A stretch of 64,000 nt of DNA, taken from NCBI RefSeq assembly GCF_902806685.2, contig NC_048557.2, positions 5,700,666 to 5,764,665 of the forward strand, read 5' to 3'. The stretch comes from Maniola hyperantus. Its lineage: Eukaryota; Arthropoda; Insecta; Lepidoptera; Nymphalidae. A program made the position numbers and the translations under genes. Below are positions 20,784-30,829 of this stretch, piece by piece; positions within the stretch are counted from its first letter, which is position 1, and every line of letters starts with the position of its first letter. The notes beneath the pieces are model-generated. The model had not been told where the DNA came from. It saw only the letters and a list, made by a program, of their open reading frames with translations, and searched no databases.

Positions 20784-20947
20784 TATAGTAAGCGACAGTT
20801 TGAGGTGGCAATTAGGGTGGGGACGCCCCGCACACCAGCACAGCCCCCGCGCTAATCTGGTTCGGTATAGCGCGGGTGATGTGCGGGTGTACAGAGTATC
20901 CCCCCGCCTCAAACCCCGATTGCCATCTCGACCTGTCGCGTACTATA
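20784..20947. mobile_element. Palindromic MITE family P copy
   Basis: Left TATAGTAAGCGACAGTTTGA and right ATCTCGACCTGTCGCGTACTATA-type end are inverted. The core contains GACGCCCCGCACACCAGCAC and CAGCCCCCGCGCTAATC. A 73-codon frame on the minus strand (20691-20912) is contained in it and is not a gene. Confidence 0.85.
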
Positions 20948-21128
20948 CCTATCTACCTAAGTTTATAGTTATGTAAATTTTAATAGATTCGCATTCCTAG
21001 TCTTTGGTAGAATCCGTATCAACTATCAAAGTCATGCTTAGGTTTTTTTCATTGTAGTTAGGTAGGTACTTAGCCGAAAGCTGAAAGATCGAAGAAGAAG
21101 ATCAACACCGCTCGACAACTCTAGCATA

Positions 21129-21489
21129 TAGGGCTGCCAGGTCGCCAAACCTAACAGCCGGACAGACAAGCCAGTTTGGCCGGACGTTTGGGTAGAAAGG
21201 CCGGACACCCTAAATTATTGAAGATTTTGTGTCTTAGTATTAATAAGTACGACAAAATAATTGTATGTAAAATCAAGCTTTTTTATTATTGTCATAAATC
21301 TTGTTGTGAGGCGGCACTGCCGCCTGCGGGAGCGACCGACAGTCGACTCGCTTGCGCTCGGCCACGCTCGTTTGCGAAATGTAAAAAGCCTAGCAAAAAC
21401 CGGACAAGCCGGACACCGTTTATTTTGGCCGGACACGCAATCAAAACGCCTACCTATGTCCGGCTTTATCCGGACGCCTGGCAACCCTA
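21129..21489 (-). mobile_element. Non-autonomous hAT element H, 361 bp, with perfect 8-bp target duplication
   Basis: Ends TAGGGCTGCCAGGTCGCC and (right) GGACGCCTGGCAACCCTA form terminal inverted repeats. The flanks are CTAGCATA at 21121-21128 and the identical CTAGCATA at 21490-21497. An 8-bp duplication is the hAT signature. The same element in the opposite orientation is at 60138-60493. Overlapping open frames on both strands here (21176-21553) lie entirely within the element; the interior (GCCTAGCAAAAACCGGACA, GAGGCGGCACTGCCGCC) shows no transposase. Confidence 0.9.
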
Positions 21490-21499
21490 CTAGCATAGC

Positions 21500-22105
21500 A
21501 CAGGAGTAGATAGCAGATATGACTAGCGAGTAGCGACACGTGACGCGGGACATTAATTGTCCCCTACCTAGTGAATAAACTTTGCAAGTATTTTTTTAAT
21601 TTCTCAAAATTATGTGAATTATTCATGTTGGAGACAAAAAAAAACGACCAAAACACGTAAAACACGATAGATAAGTAATATAAAAATACTGAGAAGAAAA
21701 TAAAATAGCGAGGGAATCAGAAGAGTTCATCGATCTATTTAAAAACAGCTAGATATAAAAACCGATATCAATAAAACCATTAGGTCTGTCTAAAATTAAT
21801 TCATGGAGAAAATTAAAATAAAATATTTTAGTAAAATAAAAAAAAGTTTTTAAAATATTCATCTTTTCTGATAGAATGTAATTAATTAAACTCTTCGTTT
21901 GTCCGGTTTTACATGACATGCGATGCGTAGGTAGGTATAGCGATGTTATCGTGTGTTGAGAGTAGGTTCGTAACATTTTCAATTAATGTTAGCTCATTGA
22001 ACCCCTAAACATGACTGTGCCAAAAATCTAAATCCATGTGGATGAAGTCGCGGGCATTCTCTAGTAGATTATATTTTAACACAAATTCAAATACACAAAC
22101 AAATT
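21500..22105. other. Unassigned AT-rich DNA
   Basis: No repeat family in the window matches except a GATGAAGTCGCGGGCATT end at about 22041-22058, the terminal motif of repeat C. No gene seen. Confidence 0.45.
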
Positions 22106-22112
22106 GCTCAAT

Positions 22113-22234
22113 CAGCTAATGGAGAGGGCTATGTCAGGGGTTTCGCTGAGGGATAACATCCGCAGAAGAACCAGCATCACTGACATTAGCTTAGCCCAAA
22201 CTATTAGGAAGCTGAAGTGGGCAGGTCATGCTTG
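22113..22234 (+). mobile_element. RTE-type LINE fragment, C-terminal coding region
   Basis: Encodes LMERAMSGVSLRDNIRRRTS, then ITDISLAQTIRKLKWAGHAC. This is the recurrent (I/M)ERAMxGVSLRDxIRRRTxVTDIA...KLKWxWAGH segment of RTE-clade LINE polyproteins that lies past the reverse-transcriptase domain. Both ends are truncated; no 3' tail is seen. Confidence 0.85.
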
Positions 22235-22239
22235 TTGTA

Positions 22240-23030
22240 ACGGAAAATTCTAAAAATACTATTTTCTAACGAAATTGAAACTGAGGACCTTTTTGTTAGA
22301 CAAATAATCTTACCACTGTGCCATAGAGGCCGACAGAACCTTGTTTTTGCTAGATATCATAAAGGTTATGTTTTGTGAAGGATTATTCAGTTGAATGACC
22401 ATTATTGTCTAGGTAATTGATAACTGAGTGTTAGGTAGAGAGTAGAGACGTAGTTCATCAAAGGTTTTATTGTAAATTACGTTAAAACCCTTAAGTACCT
22501 CCATGCTTACCTATTATATTTTATTCCCAGTAATATAGGAGACATAATAAGGGGTCTTCTTTCATTCCATTTTATTATTATCTTTCCTCAATTAATTAAA
22601 CTTTTCAGTAAATTTTTTGATTAATTATTGTTAAAAATTAAGTATTAATTGTGTATCTTGCAACACAGGTTCTTAACAATACAGAAATAACTAAAAAGGT
22701 CGCCTTTGCGGTGCTATTGAAGCGGATATTCAATTGATCAACAAAAAGCCCAAAAAAGTTTGACCTTTAAGATGACTTCCATAAAAAGTATAATGAGCGT
22801 GGTCCATCGAACTTGGATCGTGTATAATTCATTGCCATACTGTTATCTGAATTATGGATTTTTGCACGTAAATAGTAATAAATTACATGGGGGAATGACC
22901 GATACATTTTTATGGCTATTTCACCCGGGAATCATAACTTACTGATTTGACTAGCTTATAAAAAAAATATATAGCCGGTTCCACAGTCTGTTATTATTTT
23001 TTGCATGATAGGTAGGTGTTTTAAGTACTT
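22240..23030. other. Unassigned non-coding DNA
   Basis: AT-rich; includes a 61-codon frame (22760-22945) without any recognisable motif. I see no splice signals or repeat copy. Confidence 0.4.
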
Positions 23031-23216
23031 TCTAGGGTTCCGTACCCGAGGGTACCAACGCATCCCTATTACTAAGCCTCCGCTGTCCGTCCGTCCATCC
23101 GTCTGTCTGCCTGTCAGCGGGCTGTATCCCGTGAACCGTAATAAGTAGAGAGTTGAAGTTTTCATTTTCATAGAATGTTATATCTACTGCCGCCATGACA
23201 ACAAATACCTACCAAC

Positions 23217-23410
23217 TAAAAAACCGGCCAAGTGCGAGTCAGGCTCGCACAACGAGGGTTCCGTACAACAGTCGTATTTTTTCGACATTTTGCACTATAA
23301 TCCAAAAACTATGGTGCATTAAAAAACCTGTTTTAGAATGCACAGGTAAATCCCTTTCATATGATTCCCCACTTGATATAGTTATCTTACTTCGAACTTA
23401 TTTTCTAGTA
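23217..23410 (+). repeat. Repeat A 5' portion
   Basis: AAAAACCGGCCAAGTGCGAG, GGGTTCCGTACAACAG, TTTTCGACATTTTGCAC and CATATGATTCCCCACTTG, then the copy stops. It is preceded at 23033-23165 by a copy of the variant subtype in reverse orientation. Confidence 0.78.
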
Positions 23411-24236
23411 AGTAGGTCATAATGAAAATTAACATTGATTTATTACAACGAGGGTAAGCAGTGCGTGTATGCCTCTGTGAGCTGCACGCCACTGTGCATA
23501 GATTAAAAAATGCATGGATTCAATAAAACAAAGTTTAATTACAACTTCAAGGAAGTGAACGGCGTACTTTGTCCTAGTTCCTGCCCCAAAGGTGAAGGCT
23601 CTAATAAGGCCACCATAAACAAAGCCACGTGAATTTGTGTAATTTTGCAACGGCAGGGTGTGGTCGACCGATTTAGTATAATGTCGAGTGTTTCTTGTTT
23701 TTGCTGTCGTGAACTGCGATGGTTGAGCAAAAGGTATTGTAGAGAGAGAGCCAGCGGTGCCAGAGCTTCGTTATCCATATCCATAATCCATAATTCCTCA
23801 GTTCAGGTTTATTATACACCACCTCCCATTGTCCATTTGTTAGTTTTCTCACTAGCGTTAAGGTTATCTCGAAGAGATCGCTAAGACCGCCTTTTTGTAC
23901 CTACTTATTAAGATTTCTTTTTGTAACCTGTCTTTTGTGTTTCTGTGGTGCAATAAAGTATATACATACATACATACATACATAATTCCATTATCCATAA
24001 TATCCATACTATCCATACTCCATACTTAATATTATAAATACGAAAGTGTGTCTGTCTGTCTGCTAGCTTTTCACGGCCCATCCGTTCAACCGATTTTGAT
24101 GAAATTTTGTACCGAGCTTAGATCCCAGGGAAGGACATAAACTACTTTTATCCCGGAAAATCAAAGAGCTCCCATGGGATTTTTAAAAACCTAAATATAC
24201 ACGGATGAAGTCGCGGGCATCATTTAGTTTTATATA

Positions 24237-24440
24237 AGTAAGCTGAAAGTTCCTTTGCGTATTGTCCCCAACACTGGGAGGAACGTTTGTTTGGATCATG
24301 GTTTCTTTTCACACCTTTATTACCTGGTATATCCCACCATGCCACCATGATCCAAACAAATGTTCCTCCCAGTGTTGGGGAGAATAAACAGCAGAGAAAT
24401 TTTCAGCTTTTATAAAATAACGAAGGTCTGGCACGCGCTG
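24237..24440. repeat. Inverted pair of a GAGCCAGCGCGTGCCAGACC repeat
   Basis: GTCCCCAACACTGGGAGGAA at 24266 and its reverse TTCCTCCCAGTGTTGGGGAG at 24361 flank a short spacer, making a long hairpin. Single copies of the same repeat (CCAGACCTTCGTTATTTTAT, ATCATGGTGGCTTTG) occur at 38537-38735, 49838-49950 and 55718-55890. The 74-codon minus frame (24309-24533) is repeat-derived. Confidence 0.75.
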
Positions 24441-25232
24441 GCTCTTAGTCCATGACTGTTGATTACGATTATTGAAATACATCGAAGGGTTTGCGAAAAT
24501 ATCGAAAACCTTACCTATGACGTTAGACAACATGACGTAATTAAAAACTGGTCAAATGCAGATCGGATTCGCACACAAAGGGTTCCGTACCATCGTACAT
24601 GAGATTTTGACACTTTTATGTACAACACTTGAAGTTAATGGCAGACATCGCCATCTATATGTGATTTAAGTAAATTAATTATGTTAGTGCACAAAGAAAG
24701 ACGAGACCTTGGCTTACCAGGCCAAAAACTATTAGGATCCAGGTAACAATGTAATACCTGAGTGGAAATGCCCGGGCAAGGAGGCCCGCACCCCGATTGA
24801 CTTAGGTCGATCGAGAAAACCCTTCATCATCACATTTTATAACTACAAGTTCACGGTTTACGGATTTCATATCCTATAAACCGTAAACCATTAAAAACAC
24901 GACTGCGAAACCGCGAATGAACTAAAAAGTCTTTTTCAAATTTGAAAATGGCACCATACTGATATTTGCGCCTTATTGATATTTTTCAACAAAAAAATAT
25001 ATCCAGTGTCTCTCGGGATGATATGATGTAATGTAAGGATTCGAACGATATTATCCCGATACACCCAAATCTTTTCAGGCATTTAGTTATGGTGGGATAT
25101 AGAAACTCACACACGTACTCGTATAATATTATTTTGAAAACATTATTTTTATTGAGTCTAGTACTCCTTTGATATAAAAATGGGCAATAATTATAAAAAA
25201 ACGATTTTTGAAGGAATAAAAAAATAAAAATT

Positions 25233-25304
25233 CTCCCCGGCGGGGAATCGAACCCCGGTCTCCCGCGTGACAGGCGGGGATACTTACCACTATACTACCG
25301 AGGA
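25233..25304 (-). tRNA. tRNA-Asp (anticodon GTC)
   Basis: On the minus strand a 72-nt cloverleaf: acceptor stem TCCTCGG pairing with CCGGGGA, D arm GTATAGTGGTAAGTATC, anticodon stem-loop CCCGC-CTGTCAC-GCGGG with GTC at the apex, and T arm GGGGTTCGATTCCCC. The A box (TAGTATAGTGG) and B box (GGTTCGATTCC) are intact. A run of T residues (AATTTTTATTTTTTT) follows the 3' end, suitable for RNA polymerase III termination. It is the downstream member of a three-tRNA group on this strand. No intron. Confidence 0.97.
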
Positions 25305-25489
25305 TGGTGATCTTCAGAGTGAATTTGTGTATTAGTATATTACTCTGAAGAAAATGTTCGAAATTGGAAGACATAATGTTGTAAAATATTTAAGAAAATA
25401 CTTCCATTGTGTTCTATTTTGACTATTTCTATTTGGCTAAAACAAAAATTAAGTTGAATAAACTGCAAAAAGAATATTATAAAAATAAT

Positions 25490-25579
25490 TCCTTCGAGCC
25501 GGATTTGAACCAGCGACCTATGGATATCAATTTTAGAGTCCTCTACAGTCCACCGCTCTACCAACTGAGCTATCGAAGG
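25490..25579 (-). tRNA. tRNA-Tyr (anticodon GTA) with a 17-nt intron
   Basis: Minus-strand gene opening CCTTCGATAGCTCAGTTGG and closing GGTTCAAATCCGGCTCGAAGG, with A discriminator. Acceptor CCTTCGA pairs with TCGAAGG. The anticodon loop reads CTGTAG, and the 3' half resumes ATCCATAGG. Between them about 17 nt at plus positions 25526-25542 is an intron at the canonical position after nucleotide 37. Eukaryotic tRNA-Tyr genes commonly carry such an intron, removed by the tRNA splicing endonuclease. Box B is intact, and a TTATTTTTAT tract follows. Confidence 0.96.
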
Positions 25580-25810
25580 TTGTAGATGTTCTTCGAAATT
25601 ATATACTATTTTCTGCACTCTTATTAATTATTTATTTTTTACTATTTATAGTGACAAAAAAATATTAGAATAATACTTTTATAAAGATAAATTGACAAAA
25701 AAGGTTTTTATTCAGTTAACAAATAAAAACAAGAGGCATTAATTAGTATGAAAATATAGAAAATATTTTCATATTATTTTTGTGCCTTTTGGGGTGGAGA
25801 CCATGGGTTC

Positions 25811-25945
25811 ATGGAGCGGACCTGTCATCGCGTCTCGCGGAATCCACGGGGGACCGGAGGGCTGGCAGTTACCTTGGTCAGCATAATATTAGTCTGGCCA
25901 CTCAATGAGGTAACGCGGCCAGCGTTCTGGGCACCCTGTCTTGTT
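25811..25945 (+). mobile_element. Retroelement-like coding tail, truncated
   Basis: Frame-shifted copy of the tail at 17036-17221: GACCTGTCATCGCGTCTCGC, GGGGGACCGGAGGGCTGGCA and GCGTTCTGGGCACCCTGTC correspond to DLSSRLAE, GDRRAGSY and VLGTLP. It sits between tRNA-Tyr and tRNA-Asn. Open frames on both strands here (25811-26046) are products of this fragment. Confidence 0.6.
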
Positions 25946-26019
25946 ACGGTGTATTTTAATATGTATGAAAAAAAGGTAAAAGAATTAAATATGGGTGGTA
26001 GATAAGATAAAAACATAAA

Positions 26020-26036
26020 CGCCCCCGGGTGGGCTC

Positions 26037-26073
<37 letters not shown>

Positions 26074-26093
26074 GCCAATTGCGCCACGGAGGC
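26020..26093 (-). tRNA. tRNA-Asn (anticodon GTT)
   Basis: Minus-strand 74-nt cloverleaf: acceptor GCCTCCG with CGGGGGC plus G discriminator, D arm GGCGCAATTGGCTAGCGCG, anticodon arm TTCGG-CTGTTAA-CCGAA, variable AGGTT, T arm GGTGGTTCGAGCCCACC. All stems are paired and both internal promoter boxes are intact. It is the first of three genes in a shared orientation (Asn, Tyr, Asp), spaced about 440 and 185 bp apart, each presumably transcribed separately. Confidence 0.97.
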
Positions 26094-26099
26094 AGATGA

Positions 26100-26615
26100 T
26101 CATGCTTACGAAATTAATAATTTCTTCCATGGACAGTAAAAAAAATACTAATTCTATTATAAATGCAAGCTTTATTGTGGTGAGTCGATGACCATAGACA
26201 ATCGACTTGTCAAGTCTTCGAAAATACGCTATTTTTACACCAAGCGAGAAAAAAATCTAAAAATGTTTAAACAAGATAGTGTTAGCACTATGCAATCAAT
26301 AAAATTATATAATGAATTTTTCAATTCATTTTAAAGATTTCATTTTTTTATCTGTTCTACAAAATATTCTAAATGCACGAAGCTGATGACGCCATGATGA
26401 ATTCCGACTGTGACGTCACATGGATTGAAGTTGTAACATAATATTTCAAGAAAATAATATCGTTGTTTAAAAATCCGTGTGACGTCAACACAGCTCATGA
26501 ACCTAAAAAGAAGGCAGGTAGCGTTTTCGCGGCGGACATGCAAAATTTAAATGCATTTTTATTGCACTTATCGACCGAAAAAATCTTTTGGAAGTTTATT
26601 ATCACTTTAGGATCA
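26100..26615. other. Unassigned DNA with two TGACGTCA motifs
   Basis: CTGTGACGTCACATG at about 26408 and GTGTGACGTCAACAC at about 26479 are CRE-like. Short frames at 26340-26678 run on both strands and have no motif. No gene called. Confidence 0.4.
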
Positions 26616-26618
26616 AAT

Positions 26619-26850
26619 TACACATTTTTCGACATTTTGCACGATAATTCAAAAACTATGATGCATAAAAATAAATAAAAATCTGTTTTAGAATGTACAG
26701 GTGAAGACCTTTCATATGATACCCCACTTGATATAGTCACTCACTTCGAAAGTTGAAAATACTAATTATTAGTTCATGACCACAATTTAATTTTTTTGTG
26801 TGATCTGACCCTAAATTCACGGTTTTCAGATTTTTCAGATAAGTCTAAGC
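26619..26850 (+). repeat. Repeat A middle portion
   Basis: TTTTTCGACATTTTGCACGA, CATATGATACCCCACTTG, ATTATTAGTTCATGACCACA and TTCACGGTTTTCAGATTTTTC, lacking both ends. A further internal copy is at 27296-27628, which keeps the terminal GTTACGGAACCCTAAAA. Confidence 0.75.
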
Positions 26851-27994
26851 AAAGTCAGAGTGCGCTCTATAGATCTCACTGTTAGACTACATCAATATCA
26901 TCACTTACCACCAGGTGAGATTGCAGTCTAGGGCTTGTATCTGATATAAAAAAAAAGTTTAATCTCCACTTAAATAGTTATTGAACAACTCAGTATAACT
27001 TTGGCTTTGGTTGCATTAAAAGAACACAATAATAATGAATGTAACTCAAACGTATTGGTTATGTTAGTAAGTTAGTTACCGGTTACCGGATAATGTTGCG
27101 ATTATGTGTGTTCTCAGTTCTCACCAGCATTTGCGTTTAGAAAGGAAATTGTGTATTAAATTCAAGGCGGTCTACAGTATAACGCCTTTACGGCTAAGGT
27201 CCATTTAAATTGGAACGGATTATTGTCAATATCAAACTAAGTGCTGAACTCGCGACATGAATATTGAACGTCACTAAGTACCTACTTCATCTGCTAAACT
27301 TTGCACGATACATCAAGAACTGTTATGCATAAAAATAAACAAAAATCTGTTTTAGAATATACAGGTAAAGCCCTTTCATAATATGATACCCCACTTGGTA
27401 TAGTTAATCCTATTTTGAAAATTGCAAATGTTTGTTCATGAACACATTTTTTTTCTGTGATGTAACCACAAATTCACGGTTTTCGAATTTACTTATTCGT
27501 TTATTTGTGATATAAGACCTAGCATGATTCTAGGTCAACGGGAAGTACCCTATAGGTTTCTTGACAAACTGACAGCGAAGTGATCCTATATAAGGGTTCC
27601 TTTTTTCCTTTTGAGTTACGGAACCCTAAAATTTGTGTTTTATGATTTGTCAAAATTAGTATGACACTGGAAATCAAGTTGCAAGCAAACGAATAGATAC
27701 GAATTGCGGCCCGCAATTTGTATTTGTATAGTAGGTGCCGATACGCCAATGGTTAATAGCTTTATTAAAAGTCACTAAACCCAGTGTTTCACACAGAGTT
27801 TAGTGACATTTTAATGAAGTTATTAATAAAGATAACGGTTTTGCAATGTGATAACATCGCCACTCCCATATACTTTAAATCAATTTACATAAACTCGTAA
27901 ATTTAAGTATTCGTTCATTCAACTCGCGAACTCGTCTCTAATTTTGCATAAAATATTAATATAATATAAGTAGGTAGGTACCTACGTAATTAAC

Positions 27995-28210
27995 TGATGT
28001 CCTCGTCTTCGTCCACGTGAATTTAGATTTTTTAAAAACCAGTGGGAACTCTTTGATTTTCCGGAATAAAAAGTAGCCTAGATATGGTGTTCTCCAGGTC
28101 TTTATCCATACAAAACAACTTGTCGATCCGTTGCTCTGTTGCGGCGTGATTTAAGGACAATCCAACAAAACAACAAAAAGGGGAAAAAAACACTTCCGTA
28201 TAATATATTT
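27995..28210 (-). repeat. Interspersed repeat C copy
   Basis: TCCACGTGAATTTAGATTTT, AACTCTTTGATTTTCCGGAA and CGTTGCTCTGTTGCGGCGTG. The end nearest 28200 is AT-rich and diverged. Confidence 0.72.
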
Positions 28211-28694
28211 TTTATAACATGGGTAGTGATAATTACGTAGCCAGCCAGCTCTTGAGTGATATGGGTAGAGCTTGTGTATTTAAATATTGTAAGACACGGG
28301 TTCGAAGTGATTTTTACAATACATGGACCTATGCCACTTGTGTCCATTGGCTCCCCTCGATTCACTTGATAGCCTCTGTCTTGGATATCCTCCGCACATA
28401 ATTTGTGTTTGTTTTTGATGTTTTTGTACTGATCTGGTACATGTTGCGACAGCTATCCACAATCATCGGATATGTCGAGGTGCGCTTACTTCACATTACC
28501 AGATACATTACGCTTAACATTTAGCTCTATTGTAGATCACCATTCTTTGCGACTGGTGTCAATCCCATTCAAATTCAGCTTTTAAGGGTTCCGTACCTAA
28601 AGGGTAAATTACTAAGACTCCGCTGTCTGTCCATCTGTCACCAGGCTGTATTTCATAAACCGTGATAGACAGTTGAAATTTTCACAGATGATGT

Positions 28695-29025
28695 ATTTCA
28701 AGTTGCCCTTGACTGCAATCTCACGTGGTAGTAAGTGATGATGCAGTCTAACATGGAAGCGGGCTAAGCTAACCTGGAAGATGTATGGTAGTTTTATTAA
28801 ACCGGTGTAGGTTTCTTTGATTTCATTTCAACACGGCATCGTACCGGCACGATAAATCGCTTAGCGGCATGGCTTTGCCGGTAGGGTGGTAACTAGGTCT
28901 CACACCAGACCAGACCAGAGGAGAAATTATAAAATTGCCAATTTCCCCAGTCGGAAATAGAACCCGGGATCTTCCGTTGATAAAACCAAAGCGCTTACTA
29001 CTGCATCAGGGAAGTCGCCAAAAAG
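28695..29025 (-). repeat. Second SINE family, near full length
   Basis: The right end read on the minus strand is a tRNA-like head (CTGATGCAGTAGTAAGCGC, then GAACCCGGGTTC-like box B in GATCCCGGGTTCTATTTCCG). The body holds GGTCTGGTCTGGTGTGAGAC, TACCACCCTACCGGCAAAGC, GCCGTGTTGAAATGAAATC, and ends with ACTACCACGTGAGATTGCAG. The GTGAGATTGCAGTC block also appears at about 26910-26930 and 17385-17410. Non-coding. Confidence 0.72.
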
Positions 29026-29029
29026 AGAT

Positions 29030-29200
29030 TTTTACTAGGACTATCATCATCATCATCATTCTATTGCTGGCTCACTACCTACCTACTGAGCACGGGTCCG
29101 TACTCCGTGCTCAGTAGCCGTGCTCTACAGAGGAGATCCGTGCTCAGTAATGGATTGGCAAGGGGTTGATGATGACGATGATGTATGTATGTATTGAAAC
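29030..29200 (+). repeat. SINE tail fragments with GATG/CATC microsatellites
   Basis: CATCATCATCATCATTC, two CCGTGCTCAGTA motifs, then GGTTGATGATGACGATGATG. These match the 3' tail region of the tRNA-derived SINE in both orientations. Confidence 0.6.
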
Positions 29201-29392
29201 TAAAGTTATGTAATACCACTATGTTACGTAACTGTAAGAAGCAAGGTCATGTATTCACGATACACTTTCGTGTATGTCGAAATGTGGTTCATTATAAACA
29301 TTTTTATTTACATATCACGCTAAACATACAAACGTTCGATTTACTTTTAGCATTTTGTTATTTTTGATTCACTTTTAAAATATACAGGATGT

Positions 29393-29823
29393 AACCAGAA
29401 AAACGGAACCCTTATAGGATCACTTTTTGTCTGTCTGTCTGTCTCATGTCTGTCTGTCTGTCTGTCCGTCTGTCTGTCAAGAAACCTACAGGGTACTTCC
29501 CGTTGACCTAGAATCATAAAATTTGGCAGGTAGGTAGATCTTATAGCTGACATTTGGGGAAAACTCTGAAAACCGTGAATTTAGGGATAGATCACACAAA
29601 AAAAATTAAATTGTGGTTATGAACTAATAATTAGTATTTTCAACTTTGGAAGTGAGTGACTATATCAAGTGGGGTAGGTATCATGTGAAAGTTCTTCACC
29701 TGTACATTCTAAAACAGATTTTTATTTATTTTTATGCATCATAATTTTTGAATAATCGTGAAAAATGTCGAAAAAATACGGAACCCTCATTGCGCGAGCC
29801 TGACTCGCACTTTGCCGGTTTTT
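29393..29823 (-). repeat. Interspersed repeat A copy
   Basis: AGAAAAACGGAACCCTTATA, a long (GTCT)n at about 29428-29477, GGGGTAGGTATCATGTGAAA and CTGACTCGCACTTTGCCGG. The microsatellite is one of the longest among the copies. The 68-codon minus frame (29347-29553) derives from it. Confidence 0.84.
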
Positions 29824-29999
29824 ATTTACCTCGTACTACATGAACTCATTGATTTTCCGGTATAAAAGTAGCCTATATGTCACTCTCCAGGTCTTTTAGT
29901 TACATCATTCAAAAAATCACGTCGATCCGTTGCTCCGTTGCGACGTGATCGAAGGACAAACCACGATGCTCCCATAATATGAATGAATAGAATAAAGCC

Positions 30000-30694
30000 A
30001 TAGCTAGGTAAGAGTTAGGTATACTTCTTATTTTGCGTCTAGTCAGCGCATTTTTGGGCGGGCGGGCGGGCGTCGATATTTAGATGCGGCGATGTTGAGA
30101 CATCTGTCACCGACATAGTTTTATGGTTTTTCTTTGCAGTGATAATATTTAGTATTCATTTTAATACTTTAACTTTTTCTAGACAAAACACTTTCATATT
30201 GAAATACAAACCCTCTGCATAAGTGTTTTAAGTGCAGCAGTCCCTTTATCGATTCTATTTCTTCATTTTTGTTTCATTATGATATTTTTTTATTTAAGTA
30301 CTAGATATCATTTAGTAAAAGAATTCGCATTTTTAAAACGTTCAAAGTAAGTAGGTATATTTATTTCCCTGAAGCTATTTAGCAACGTTCAACGTATACG
30401 TTTACGCACCAACCGTGACTCGGATCGCAATCGTTGCGTGCTCCTGTATCTGTTAGAAGCTAAAAATATTTTGTATTACATTACGGCTTAGTAACTGCTA
30501 AATATTCAAAGAGTTGGTACATATTGGGCAGTGCAAAGGGTGAAGTTTGATATTTTCAGATTTAGAATGTCAATGATCGAGGTACAGTCGCGACCTGCGT
30601 TGACCGATGCGCAAAGAATGAACACTTTTCAACCGATCAGTCGTCGTTTCAATCGGAACGCGACTGCACGCGCCAGAATCCACAAACCGCCGAC
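30000..30694. other. Single-copy DNA upstream of the candidate promoter
   Basis: A (GGGC)n-like run, GGGCGGGCGGGCGGGCGTC, is at 30056-30074. Further on are CpG-containing segments (GTACAGTCGCGACCTGCG, TCGGAACGCGACTGCACGCG) at 30592-30673. No repeat of the window's families is recognised. Confidence 0.5.
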
Positions 30695-30829
30695 ATAAAA
30701 TTTAAATATCGAACTTCCTGCACTGTGATTCGCAAGACAGTAGTGACGCGAAGTGTTAAAAAATTAAAAAATAATAATTGATAAACGGATTTTTCCGCAT
30801 TTCATCGTCTACGTAAACGGTGAGTGAAA
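30695..30829 (+). promoter_or_regulatory. Candidate core promoter and non-coding first exon with splice donor
   Basis: A TTTAAATAT box (30701-30709) lies about 30 bp upstream of an ACAGTAGTG initiator-like site (30737-30745). About 90 bp downstream the sequence ACGTAAACG is followed by GTGAGTG (GT at 30830), a near-perfect splice donor. The block has no other copy in the window and sits just upstream of 5 kb of repeat-poor DNA, as is common for a long first intron. No start codon with a useful frame lies in the exon, so it would be a 5' untranslated exon of a gene whose coding exons are outside the window. Spacing and donor support this; transcription is unproven. Confidence 0.4.

Noticed and set aside
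21176..21553. Three overlapping frames of 80-112 codons as a gene.
   Set aside because: All lie in, or just past, the 361-bp hAT MITE bounded by an exact target duplication; the reversed copy at 60138 shows no consistent frame.
29428..29477. CRISPR-like regular repeats in (GTCT)n tracts.
   Set aside because: A four-base microsatellite carried by repeat A; there are no spacers, and the genome is eukaryotic.
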